Source of the DNA: Actinobacteria bacterium UBA2184
GTDB lineage: Bacteria; Actinomycetota; Coriobacteriia; Anaerosomatales; Anaerosomataceae
DNA: 34,931 nucleotides
Direction of reading: 5' to 3'
Assembly: GCA_002328745.1 (NCBI GenBank)
Contig: DCVQ01000001.1
Span: forward strand, 28,651 to 63,581
Part shown: one piece after another, positions 16,112 through 24,125 of the stretch
Layout: each line of letters opens with the position of its first letter
Position numbering within the stretch: position 1 is the stretch's first letter
Notes under the pieces: generated by a model
Told to the model about the DNA's origin: nothing
The model's database searches: none
What the model saw: the letters and a program-made list of their open reading frames with translations, nothing else
Position numbers and translations under genes: made by a program

Positions 16112-17797
16112 TCAGGCGACCGCCGCTGACAGGTCCAGCCGCGGCTGGTCGAACCCGCCGATGGTGCCGTCGCGGCGCAGCGCGACGATCGCGATGTCGT
16201 TGGCGATGTGCCCCTCGGCGAATCCGAAGGCAGCCAGGAACAGCGACTCCGCAACACGCTCGGCGGTCTCCTCGGCGGCCGCCGCGACGGTCCGCAGCAG
16301 GCGATCGTGTCCGAAGGAATCCCCCGCCGGCGAGCGCACGCCAAGCAGGCCGTCGGTGTAGAGCACGAGCAGGTCGCCCTGACCGAGCGTGGCCGTGTGG
16401 GTCTCGTACCGCACGGGGCCGCTCTGTCCGAGCACCCCGCCGTCATCGGGCAGAAGCACGGGCGCTTCGTTGGCCCGGAGCAGCACGGGAGGCGGATGGC
16501 CGGCGATGCTGTAGGCCACGTCTCCGCTCGCCGAATCGATGAGCCCGAAGAAGGCCGAGACGAACTCGTGCTCGACCGCGCCGTGCAGCACGAGCTCGTT
16601 CGCGCGCGTCATCACCGCGTCGGGAGACGGAAGCTGCAGCATCTCGGCGCGCATCGCGCTCTTCACGAGCGCCGTGAGGCCGGCGATCTCGGGCGTGCGT
16701 CCCACCACGTCGCCGATCACAACACCGAGGCGGCCCTGGGGCAGCGGCACGACGTCGTAGAAGTCGCCACCCACGCGACCCGTTCCGGCTGCCACATGGT
16801 AGAGATGCCCCATGTCGAAGCCAGGGATCGAACGGGGCGCCCCGAAGAACGCGCCGCGAAGCGTGCGCGTGAGGCGCCGCTCGGCCTCGTACTGGCGCGC
16901 GTTCTCGAGCGCCAGCGACAGCGAGAGCTCGAGCTTGCCGAGGAGCTCCCGCTGGGCGGTGGAGAACTCGAGGGCCGAATCCCAGCAGAAGCCCATGATG
17001 CCCGTCACGTCGCCGCGGCTTTTCAGCGGGACGAGCGCGAACGAGCCGATGTCGTGCTTCAGCAGCAGTTCGAACTCCTCGCGCCTGGTCGCGTCTTTCT
17101 GCGACACCGCGATGGCCTTGCGACGGCGGGCGCCATACCCGGGCAGCGAGAGCTCGTCTTCTGCGAAGCTGAGCCCCACCATCTCGACGGGCCAGCCGTG
17201 CACGTTGCGGAAGACCCAGCTCCCCGCGTCGGCCTCGGCGATCCAGCCCCAGTCGGCCCCGAGCGCCTCGGTGGCTTCGACGAGCACGCGCTGCAGGATG
17301 TCCTCGGCGTCGAGCGACGACAGAACGGTCACGTCGATGAGGTCGGCAGCGCGCCGCAGGTCGTGAAGCGCCGTCTGCTGCTCCGCGCGTGCCTTCGCCT
17401 GATCGGTCACATCCGAGGCGATCAGCAGCACGTCGTACGGATCGTTGATGCGCCCGGGGACGGGCAGGTACGACAGCTGCCAGAAGGTCACGCCCTCGCC
17501 GGGACGCGCGAACGCGTACTCGGGCTCGAGGGCCGGCTGACCGGTGTACGCGACGTCGATGAAGCAGGATGCCGAACGGGTGTCCGACAGAAACCCGCGA
17601 ACGGGCATGCCGAGCGGGTCCCACTGCGGGTTGAGATCGCCGAGCAGGTCGCGGAAGACCTGGTTCATCCACTCGAATCGCAGGGAGGCGCCTGACCACA
17701 ACGCCGCGGGGAACGAAGCGCCCTCAAGGAGAGGGGCGATGCGCGCCGGCCCGGCAAAGGGGTGGGCGAACCTGAGGGGGGAGGCCGCCATGTCCAT
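16112..17797 (-). CDS. PAS-GAF-SpoIIE (PP2C-type) serine phosphatase
   Basis: A 561-aa cytoplasmic regulator. An N-terminal PAS-like region (about 20-130; FWQLSYLPVPGRINDPYDVLL ends in a DVTDQAKA linker), a GAF domain (about 150-310; DAEDILQRVLVEATEALGAD, FALVPLKSRGDVTGIMGF), then a SpoIIE/RsbU-type PP2C domain (about 330-550) with GGDFYDVVPL, GVVIGDVVG and DLLVLYTDGLLGVR carrying the metal-binding Asp residues. Such phosphatases dephosphorylate anti-sigma-factor antagonists in partner-switching pathways. No RsbV/RsbW-like partner is encoded nearby. Start at ATG 17795-17797 or 17789-17791; neither has a strong Shine-Dalgarno. Confidence 0.92.
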   Translation of the reverse strand: MDMAASPLRFAHPFAGPARIAPLLEGASFPAALWSGASLRFEWMNQVFRDLLGDLNPQWDPLGMPVRGFLSDTRSASCFIDVAYTGQPALEPEYAFARPGEGVTFWQLSYLPVPGRINDPYDVLLIASDVTDQAKARAEQQTALHDLRRAADLIDVTVLSSLDAEDILQRVLVEATEALGADWGWIAEADAGSWVFRNVHGWPVEMVGLSFAEDELSLPGYGARRRKAIAVSQKDATRREEFELLLKHDIGSFALVPLKSRGDVTGIMGFCWDSALEFSTAQRELLGKLELSLSLALENARQYEAERRLTRTLRGAFFGAPRSIPGFDMGHLYHVAAGTGRVGGDFYDVVPLPQGRLGVVIGDVVGRTPEIAGLTALVKSAMRAEMLQLPSPDAVMTRANELVLHGAVEHEFVSAFFGLIDSASGDVAYSIAGHPPPVLLRANEAPVLLPDDGGVLGQSGPVRYETHTATLGQGDLLVLYTDGLLGVRSPAGDSFGHDRLLRTVAAAAEETAERVAESLFLAAFGFAEGHIANDIAIVALRRDGTIGGFDQPRLDLSAAVA

Positions 17798-18008
17798 ATG
17801 CGTCTGCGGTCACTCCTCACCGGTCCGGCGCGCATCTGACTTGCTTGTCCTATCGGCACGCCGCACGAACGGCACAAGACGCGTGCTGACGAGCGGCACG
17901 AGCTGTGACGTGCGTCTCTTTTCGTGCGCCGACCGGCCTGCGCCGCGTGCGTGAACCGTGCGAACACGTGGAACGTATATGCAGTACCCTGGCCCGGGAG
18001 GTTCCGAA

Positions 18009-18911
18009 ATGAAGCAGATGCCCTGGTGGGTGTGGCTGATCACGGTGGTCGTGGTCGTGGCGGCGTTCGTTGCGGGGGTGCTCATGGGCGCACGCGGACC
18101 CGCCGACACCCCGGGCACGGACGACGGGAATGGCGGCGTCCCGCCGACCGGCACGGTGGAGCCGACCGGGACGCCTGCGGCCGAAGACACCATGCAGGTC
18201 CGCGTGTACCTCGCCCGCGGCGATCGCCTCGGCGCGCTCGCGCGCGAAGTCCCGCGCTCGGAAGCCGTGGCGACCGCGGCGATGACGGCCTTGCTCGAAG
18301 GGCCCACCGCGCAGGAGCAGGCGTGGGGGTTCGGCTCGCAGATCCCGGCCGGGACCACGCTCAGGGGCGTGACGATCGCGGGCGGGACCGCGCGCGTGGA
18401 CCTCTCGGGCTCCTACGATGACGGCGGCGGCACGCTCTCGGTCACCATGCGGCTCGCACAGGTGGTCTATACGCTCACGCAGTTCGAGACCGTCGAGCGC
18501 GTGGAGTTCTACATGGACGGCGCCAAGATCGACGTCTTCACCGGCGAAGGGGTCATGCTCGACGAGCCGAGCACACGGGGCGACGCGTCGTTCGAGGACG
18601 TCTTGCCCGCGATCTTCGCCGAGGCCCCCACGCCGGGCGCGGTCATCACGAGTCCGCTGCGCGTATGGGGCACGTCGAACACGTTCGAGGCCACGTACGC
18701 CGTCCGCGTGGAGAACGCCGCAGGCGAGATGATCGCCGAGCACTGGGGCATGGCGACCTCGGGCAGCGGCACGAGGGGCACGTTCGACGCGACCATCACC
18801 TTCGACATGCCAGCCGCAGGCACGAGCGGCACCGTGATCTTCTTCGAGGAGTCCGCCAAGGACGGCTCGGAGATCAACATCGTCGAGATACCGGTGGTCT
18901 TCGGGCCGTAG
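18009..18911 (+). CDS. GerMN and Gmad2 domain protein, membrane-anchored
   Basis: A 300-aa exported protein: an N-terminal anchor (WWVWLITVVVVVAAFVAG), a Pro/Thr/Gly linker, a GerMN domain (about 60-190: VRVYLARGDRL, TALLEGPTAQEQ, IAGGTARVDLSGSY, VVYTLTQFETVERVEFYMDG) and a C-terminal Gmad2 immunoglobulin-like domain (about 205-298: ITSPLRVWGTSNTFEATY). These domains were named in sporulation proteins but occur widely in envelope lipoproteins of non-sporulating bacteria. The ATG at 18009 has GGGAGG 7 nt upstream, preferred over the ATG at 17958. The M28 peptidase follows 13 nt later, so the pair likely forms an operon. Confidence 0.88.
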   Translation: MKQMPWWVWLITVVVVVAAFVAGVLMGARGPADTPGTDDGNGGVPPTGTVEPTGTPAAEDTMQVRVYLARGDRLGALAREVPRSEAVATAAMTALLEGPTAQEQAWGFGSQIPAGTTLRGVTIAGGTARVDLSGSYDDGGGTLSVTMRLAQVVYTLTQFETVERVEFYMDGAKIDVFTGEGVMLDEPSTRGDASFEDVLPAIFAEAPTPGAVITSPLRVWGTSNTFEATYAVRVENAAGEMIAEHWGMATSGSGTRGTFDATITFDMPAAGTSGTVIFFEESAKDGSEINIVEIPVVFGP

Positions 18912-18924
18912 GGAGACGCAGCGG

Positions 18925-19974
18925 GTGCCTGCACGGCGGCCGATCCTGACATACGGCCTCGCGGCCCTCACGATCGCCGCCGGGCTGGTCATCGGCGTCG
19001 CGGTCGGCAGGATGCTCGTCGGCCCGACCACGACGCCCGGCCTCTCCGGTGCCGCCGCGCCCGGGGCGCACCTCGCCGAAAGCACGCCTGCAACGTTTCC
19101 CGCGCCAGCCGGGCAGCTCGACGCGCCCGCGGACTCGGTCAGGCAGCCGACCGCGGCGACGCCGATCGCATTCGACGTGTCGAGAGCGCTGGCGACGATC
19201 CGCGCGCTGGAGGAATTCGGCCCGCGCAAGGGCGGCAGCGCCGCCGAGTTCGCGGCCGCGCGGTGGCTCCAGCAACAGCTGGGTGCGCTCGGCTACGAGG
19301 CCCGCCTCGAGAGCGTCGTCCTCACCGACGGTTCCACCAGCCACAACGTCATCGCGCGTGCCGAGGGCTCGAGCCCGCGCGTCATCGTGCTCGGCGCGCA
19401 TTACGACACGAAGCCGCCGTCCCCCGGCGCCAACGACAACGCGAGCGGCTGCGGAGCGCTGCTCGAGATCGCCCGCATCCTCGCCGGGCAGCCGGTGACG
19501 CCGACGGTCGAGTTCGTGTTCTTCGGCGCGGAGGAGATCATCGACGGCGACCCGGATCACCACCACTTCGGTTCGCGCGCACGCGTGGCTGCGATGAGCG
19601 CCGACGAGCGCGCTGCTACTGCGGGGATGATCTCGATCGACATGATCGGCTACGGCCCGGAATTCCACTCGCGCACCATGCTGCGCGGCCCCCGCGGGAT
19701 GTCCGACCTGGTCCTGGCTCAGGCCGCCGCCTCGGGAGTGCGCATGACCTTCCTCAAGGACCCGGGCGCGTCGGGCTGGAGCGACCACGAGGCGTACGAG
19801 CTCGCAGGGATACCCGCGACCTGGATCGAGTGGCGCGACGACCCCGTGTACCACACGGCGAAAGACACGAGCGGGCACCTGGACTCCGCGAAGATCCGCA
19901 CCGCCGGACAGCTCGTGCTCGACGTGCTGCGGTCCCTCGACGCGAACGACCTCGAGACGCTGGTCGCGCGGTAG
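18925..19974 (+). CDS. Membrane-anchored M28-family zinc aminopeptidase
   Basis: A 349-aa predicted extracytoplasmic metallopeptidase. One N-terminal membrane helix (YGLAALTIAAGLVIGVAVG) is followed by a linker and the M28 domain. Zinc ligands appear in order: His and Asp in LGAHYDTKPPSPGANDNASG, the catalytic/bridging Glu pair in FGAEEIIDG, Asp in SIDMIGYG and the final His in DPVYHTAKDTSGHLD. This is the complete M28 set. The start is GTG 18925 behind GGGAG at 9 nt. It probably trims peptides for uptake; specificity is not readable. It is convergent with the PARG-like gene, 6 nt apart. Confidence 0.9.
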   Translation: MPARRPILTYGLAALTIAAGLVIGVAVGRMLVGPTTTPGLSGAAAPGAHLAESTPATFPAPAGQLDAPADSVRQPTAATPIAFDVSRALATIRALEEFGPRKGGSAAEFAAARWLQQQLGALGYEARLESVVLTDGSTSHNVIARAEGSSPRVIVLGAHYDTKPPSPGANDNASGCGALLEIARILAGQPVTPTVEFVFFGAEEIIDGDPDHHHFGSRARVAAMSADERAATAGMISIDMIGYGPEFHSRTMLRGPRGMSDLVLAQAAASGVRMTFLKDPGASGWSDHEAYELAGIPATWIEWRDDPVYHTAKDTSGHLDSAKIRTAGQLVLDVLRSLDANDLETLVAR

Positions 19975-19980
19975 GCGCGC

Positions 19981-20979
19981 CTACGTCCCCTCGCTGCGTC
20001 CCCACTCGAACGCCATCGCATCGATGCGCGCGATCATCTCGGCGGCGGCGAGGTCGCCGTTGGTCGCAAGCTCTTCCCGGATATAGCGCTCGGCGTCGGC
20101 AAGCGACGTGCCCTCGGCGTTGGCGGTGTGGAACACCAGCCGCGTGACGCCGGACATGCCTGCGGCGAGCACCTGCATCATCGACATCAGCACCCTGTTG
20201 CCGCCGAACGCGCCACAGCCCCAGTACCCGGTGTGGACCACGACGGGGGCGCCCGGCGCGAGGCGGCCGGTCTCGGCGACGGCGGCCGCGAAGCCGGTGT
20301 GCGCCGTGACGAGGATGCGCTCGAGCATCTCGCGCGAGTAGCGGCCGCGCCGGTACGTGGGGGCGGCCATCGCGATCAGGTTCGTGATCGTGGGGGGGTC
20401 GATGCGCTTCGTGGCGCGCGTGATGGCCTCCGGCGAAGCGACCGCGAACTCGTTGCCGTACAGACCGCGCGGCCGGCCTTCGGCGGCGTTCATGTTGGTG
20501 GCGACCCGGACCCGGCGCTCGACGCCGGTCACGAGCACGGGCGTCGGGCCGTCGGCGCTCTCGGTGACCGCCCGATGACCGTCCGCGCGAAGCGCCTCGA
20601 CCAGGGCTCCGAGCGCGGGATGCTCCGCGCACTGCATCTCGTCCTGCGCGAACAGGCCCGAGCCGTACGCGAAGAACAGCATCGGGTCGGCGAAGTTGAC
20701 GTGCCACTCGAATGCCCCCGGCAACTCCGCCACGGGCTCGTAGTCGAAGATGCCGCAGCGGCTCTCGATGATGCCGATACCGGCCGCAGGATCGACGCGC
20801 TCGGGCAGTTCGAACGAATGCCAGCGCGTGTAGCCGATCTCGCCCGCGCAGGAACCGTCCTTGGGGCACGCGATGTCGAAGATGATGCGCTTGTTCGGGT
20901 GCCGGAGCACCGGCGGGTAGTCCTTCATCAGGCGCAGGGTGTCGAACGTCAGCCGTTCAAGGGGCTCGGGCGTGGTCAT
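19981..20979 (-). CDS. PARG-like (poly(ADP-ribose) glycohydrolase fold) protein
   Basis: A 332-aa cytoplasmic protein. The C-terminal segment HTGYWGCGAFGGNRVLMS followed by QVLAA closely resembles the TGNWGCGAFGGD...LAA signature of eukaryotic-type PARG (residues 249-272 here). Upstream, VNFADPMLFFAYGSGLFAQDE (about 95-114, cut here by intervening text) occupies the place of the PARG catalytic loop, where the usual GGG and QEE appear as GSG and Q112-D113-E114; the second Glu, catalytic in PARG, is kept. The stretch IAMAAPTYRRGRYSREMLER then TAHTGF also follows the PARG pattern. Activity on ADP-ribose polymers is inferred. ATG 20977-20979 has AAGGGAG 6 nt upstream. No ADP-ribosyltransferase is seen nearby. 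Confidence 0.75.
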   Translation of the reverse strand: MTTPEPLERLTFDTLRLMKDYPPVLRHPNKRIIFDIACPKDGSCAGEIGYTRWHSFELPERVDPAAGIGIIESRCGIFDYEPVAELPGAFEWHVNFADPMLFFAYGSGLFAQDEMQCAEHPALGALVEALRADGHRAVTESADGPTPVLVTGVERRVRVATNMNAAEGRPRGLYGNEFAVASPEAITRATKRIDPPTITNLIAMAAPTYRRGRYSREMLERILVTAHTGFAAAVAETGRLAPGAPVVVHTGYWGCGAFGGNRVLMSMMQVLAAGMSGVTRLVFHTANAEGTSLADAERYIREELATNGDLAAAEMIARIDAMAFEWGRSEGT

Positions 20980-21186
20980 CGGGTGCTCCCTTCGCGGGCG
21001 GATGCCCGTACGCGGCAAGTGTACCCTGTCGGTGTCAGGCGTATCATCGTTCGTGTCCGTGCCGGGCCGACGTCTGCGGCGTCGGCGGTGTCGGCGGCGG
21101 GTACACAGGCCGCGGAGGGCACGACGGTCGAGATCCGCTACCGGTGGGAGTCCCAGCAACTCGCCCATGCCCGCAGGGATCCGCGC

Positions 21187-21717
21187 TCAGTCCGAGAGTC
21201 CCCACAGCCCGCGCTGCGCTTCGCGGGCCTCGACCTGACACGCCGAGAGCACTTCGGCGTAGGCGACGTTCGGCGGGATGGTGAGCGTCTGCGCGTAGCC
21301 GTCGAGAAGGATGCGCGCGTTGAGCATCGACTCGCGGACCTCGCCCGCGTCGCCGGACAGCGGACGCTCGAGCCAGACGTACGCAAGCAGCCGTCCGTGC
21401 CGGTCGCGGAGCTCCGCGTCGTACTCCAGCCACACCCGGGTGCCGATCGGGATCGCGCTCGCCGTGTACGCAGACGCCTCCTCGCCGAGCGGCTCCGGCC
21501 CGGCCGCGGTCTCAGGCGTGTCGATGCCGATGAACCTGACCTTCTCGCCGGTGCCGTCCGCGAGGCGGAACCATGCCGTGTCGCCATCGGTGTGGCGGAT
21601 CACGACGGCGCTCACGACCACCGGAGCTTCCGCGGGGGCGCGAAACGGCGCGCAGCCGGCGATGAGCGCTCCGAGAATGAGAGCGCAGGCGATGACGATG
21701 CGGCGCGAGGACAGCAT
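21187..21717 (-). CDS. Thermonuclease-like (SNase) lipoprotein
   Basis: A 176-aa secreted nuclease homologue. Signal peptide IACALILGALIAGC with the lipobox Cys at residue 22, followed by an SNase domain of the OB-fold type: VIRHTDGDTAWFRLADG with the calcium-binding Asp, VRFIGIDTPETAAG with the catalytic Arg/Asp, GTRVWLEYD, RHGRLLAYVWL and a C-terminal AREAQRGLWG. It probably degrades extracellular nucleic acid. The ATG at 21715-21717 has only a weak G-rich site upstream. It is divergent from the dehydrogenase-like gene at 21805, leaving an 87-bp shared promoter region. The 207 bp between this gene and the PARG-like start (20980-21186) hold no gene I can support. Confidence 0.87.
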   Translation of the reverse strand: MLSSRRIVIACALILGALIAGCAPFRAPAEAPVVVSAVVIRHTDGDTAWFRLADGTGEKVRFIGIDTPETAAGPEPLGEEASAYTASAIPIGTRVWLEYDAELRDRHGRLLAYVWLERPLSGDAGEVRESMLNARILLDGYAQTLTIPPNVAYAEVLSACQVEAREAQRGLWGLSD

Positions 21718-21804
21718 GCGCCCAGTGTAGTGGAGTGCCGCGACTTCGGCGGGGGAACATATCCGGGTAGCCGGTACTCCCGATGCGAAGGAGGCGCTTC
21801 TTCG

Positions 21805-23028
21805 ATGCGACCCAGAGCGTCTGTCATCCTCGCCATCTCGCTCGGCGCCGCGCTCGCGGCATCCATCGCCCTCGCGGGATGCGCGACGAAAAGCGAGCCC
21901 GCGATCGTCGGCCGGACGGAACCCACCGCCGAGACGTCCGCCGCCGTGTTCGAAGGCGTCACGTTCGATCCGGTGGCCGATGGCCTCGAGCAGCCGCTCT
22001 TCGCGACCGGCGCCGGCGACGGATCGGGCAGGCTGTTCGTGCTCGAGAAGACCGGGCGGATCCGGGTCGTGAAGGACGGCGCCCTCGGCGCGCAACCGTT
22101 CCTCGACCTGTCGGCGAAGGTCAGCACCGAAAGCGAGCAGGGGCTGCTCGGCCTCGCGTTCTCGCCGTCGTTCGCGCGAGACGGCCTCTTCTACGTCGAC
22201 TACACCGACGCGAGCGGCGCCACGGTCGTCTCGCGCTTTTTTGCCGATGGCGAGACGGCCGACCCCGCAAGCGAGCAGGTCCTCCTGCGGGTGGAGCAGC
22301 CCTTCGCGAACCACAACGGCGGCATGATCGCTTTCGGCCCTGACGGGTGCCTGTACGTGGCGCTCGGCGACGGCGGGAGCGGCGGCGACCCGCACGGCAA
22401 CGGCCAGGACCGCTCGACCTTGCTCGGCTCGCTGCTCCGCCTCGACGTGGGGCCCGACGCCGACGGCACGGACGGCACCGGCTACAGCATCCCGGCAGAC
22501 AACCCCTTCGTCGGCGTGGGTGGCGTTCGGCCAGAGATCTGGGCGTACGGGCTGCGCAACCCGTGGCGCTTCTCGTTCGATCGACTGACCGGCGATCTGT
22601 GGATCGGCGATGTGGGCCAGAACGCCTGGGAGGAGATCGACTTCCAGCCGGCCTCCTCGCCGGGCGGCGAAAACTACGGCTGGAACGTCTACGAGGCCAC
22701 CCACCCGTACCCGGCCGGGTCGGCGACGCCGCCGGATGCGGCGGCCTACACGATGCCTCTCATCGAGTACGACCGCGATGCGGGCACGTCGGTCACCGGC
22801 GGGTACGTCTACCGCGGCACCGCGATCCCCGGCTTCGCGGACACCTACGTCTACGGCGACTTCGTGAGCGGCCGCATCTGGAGCGTCTCCCGGGCCGAGG
22901 ACGGAACGCTTGAGAACAGCTTGCTCGCGCAGACCGGGTACGCCATCTCGAGCTTCGGCGAGGACGACGCGGGCGAGTTGTACGTCGTGGACTTCGGCGG
23001 TGCCGTCTACCGCATCGTCGGCAAGTGA
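21805..23028 (+). CDS. Glucose/sorbosone dehydrogenase-like beta-propeller lipoprotein
   Basis: A 407-aa lipoprotein (signal ILAISLGAALAASIALAGC) of the soluble PQQ sugar dehydrogenase/HHIP-like propeller family. Family motifs include EQPLFATGAGDGSGRLFVLE, EQGLLGLAFSP, FANHNGGMIAFGPDG then LYVALGDGG, WAYGLRNPWRFSFD, GDVGQNAWEEID, and TGGYVYRGTAIPGF with DFVSGRIWSV. The His-Asn-Gly-Gly element and GLRNPWR are hallmarks of the family. Oxidation of sugars with PQQ is known for some members, but many have no proven activity, and no PQQ synthesis genes are present here. ATG 21805 is preceded by GGAGG at 10 nt. Confidence 0.87.
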   Translation: MRPRASVILAISLGAALAASIALAGCATKSEPAIVGRTEPTAETSAAVFEGVTFDPVADGLEQPLFATGAGDGSGRLFVLEKTGRIRVVKDGALGAQPFLDLSAKVSTESEQGLLGLAFSPSFARDGLFYVDYTDASGATVVSRFFADGETADPASEQVLLRVEQPFANHNGGMIAFGPDGCLYVALGDGGSGGDPHGNGQDRSTLLGSLLRLDVGPDADGTDGTGYSIPADNPFVGVGGVRPEIWAYGLRNPWRFSFDRLTGDLWIGDVGQNAWEEIDFQPASSPGGENYGWNVYEATHPYPAGSATPPDAAAYTMPLIEYDRDAGTSVTGGYVYRGTAIPGFADTYVYGDFVSGRIWSVSRAEDGTLENSLLAQTGYAISSFGEDDAGELYVVDFGGAVYRIVGK

Positions 23029-23043
23029 CGCCGGCGCTGTCCC

Positions 23044-24114
23044 CTACTCGCCGCCGACGAAGCGCTTCTCGACGTACGGCGAGGTGAACGCGGCGAGCGT
23101 GGCCGCGTAGCCCGGCACGAACGCGATCGCGTCGCCCACGCGCGGCGGCACCGGCAGCGCGTCCACGTCGAGCACGAGGTGATCGCTCGATGCGCCGAGC
23201 ACCTCGACGCGCGGATCGATCGGCACGATGCCCTCGGGCACGATGTCCTGCCGTCCGATGGCGCAGATCGCCCGCTGGCGCATGCCGCGGTCAGCGAACG
23301 TCGGGCGTCCGCCGAAGGCGTCCTGTGCGCTCGTGCCACGCGGCACGCTCGGCTTGCACTGGCTCTCGATGACCGGCGCCTCCACCACGATCGCGTCCGT
23401 GTGCAGCCCGAGGATCGGGTCGCGGGTGACGGTCGAGACGCCGAGAAGGATGCTCTCGCCGATGCGCAGCCCGTCGACGCGCTTCGGCAGGATTCCGTCG
23501 ACGAGCGCATCGAGCGAGCTCGACATGCCGCCGCTGACATACAGCCGGTGCCCGAGTTGCGCTTCCGCGGACTGCGTAAGCGCAACGAGCTCCCCGAGGT
23601 TCCGCTCGTCGGGCACGATGGCGCCGTAGCAGGTGAGGCTCGCGCCGATGCCGTAGATCTCGATGCTCGGCAGCACGCACACCTTCTCGAGGAACGCCGG
23701 GAGGTCGGCCGGCAGCATGCCCTCGCGCAGGTCGCCGAGGTCCACCATCACGACGATGCGATGCCGCTTGCCGAGGGCCCGCGCCGCCGAGTCGAGCGCG
23801 CACACCGTCTCGTACTCGCTCTCGAGCGACACGTCGATGAGGCGCACCACGTCGTCGGCGAGCTTCGATGTGGGCGAACGGAGCGACCAGAACGGGCCTG
23901 TCACGCCCGCCTCGCGCAGGCGCGCCACGTTCTCGAGCCGCGAGTCGGCGATCCCCGCCGCGCCGCCGGTGAGCATCGCGCGCGCCACCTCGGGCGCGCC
24001 GCACGTCACCTTCGTCACGCCGATGACCTCGCGTCCGCCGAGCGCCTCGACGACGCGACGCGTGTTCTTGGTGACCTTGGAGAGATCGACGGTGACCCTG
24101 GCTCTGGCAAGCAT
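23044..24114 (-). CDS. PLP-dependent racemase, alanine racemase N-terminal fold; putative ornithine racemase
   Basis: A 356-aa fold-type III PLP enzyme. The cofactor lysine is in the first strand motif REVIGVTKVTCGAPEVARAM; IVVMVDLGDLREGMLPADL, GASLTCYGAIVPDERNL and LYVSGGMSSSLDAL with LRIGESILLG follow. This layout matches the alanine/ornithine racemase group (Orr, YhfX-like), which lacks the usual alanine racemase C-terminal domain signature. In amino-acid-fermenting clostridia Orr makes D-ornithine for the B12-dependent ornithine aminomutase; a MutL-type gene lies directly upstream here, supporting that assignment. ATG 24112-24114 has GAGGAG 5 nt upstream, just after the MutL stop. Substrate assignment is inferred from similarity and context. 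Confidence 0.8.
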   Translation of the reverse strand: MLARARVTVDLSKVTKNTRRVVEALGGREVIGVTKVTCGAPEVARAMLTGGAAGIADSRLENVARLREAGVTGPFWSLRSPTSKLADDVVRLIDVSLESEYETVCALDSAARALGKRHRIVVMVDLGDLREGMLPADLPAFLEKVCVLPSIEIYGIGASLTCYGAIVPDERNLGELVALTQSAEAQLGHRLYVSGGMSSSLDALVDGILPKRVDGLRIGESILLGVSTVTRDPILGLHTDAIVVEAPVIESQCKPSVPRGTSAQDAFGGRPTFADRGMRQRAICAIGRQDIVPEGIVPIDPRVEVLGASSDHLVLDVDALPVPPRVGDAIAFVPGYAATLAAFTSPYVEKRFVGGE

Positions 24115-24125
24115 GGCGGCTCCTC

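Noticed and set aside
18009..18911. GerMN/Gmad2 domains as evidence for sporulation
   Set aside because: These domains are common in envelope proteins of non-spore-formers, and no sporulation genes are present in the window.
21187..22704. 505-codon reading that extends the nuclease upstream
   Set aside because: The upstream extension is antisense to the dehydrogenase-like gene; the lipoprotein signal starts at 21717.
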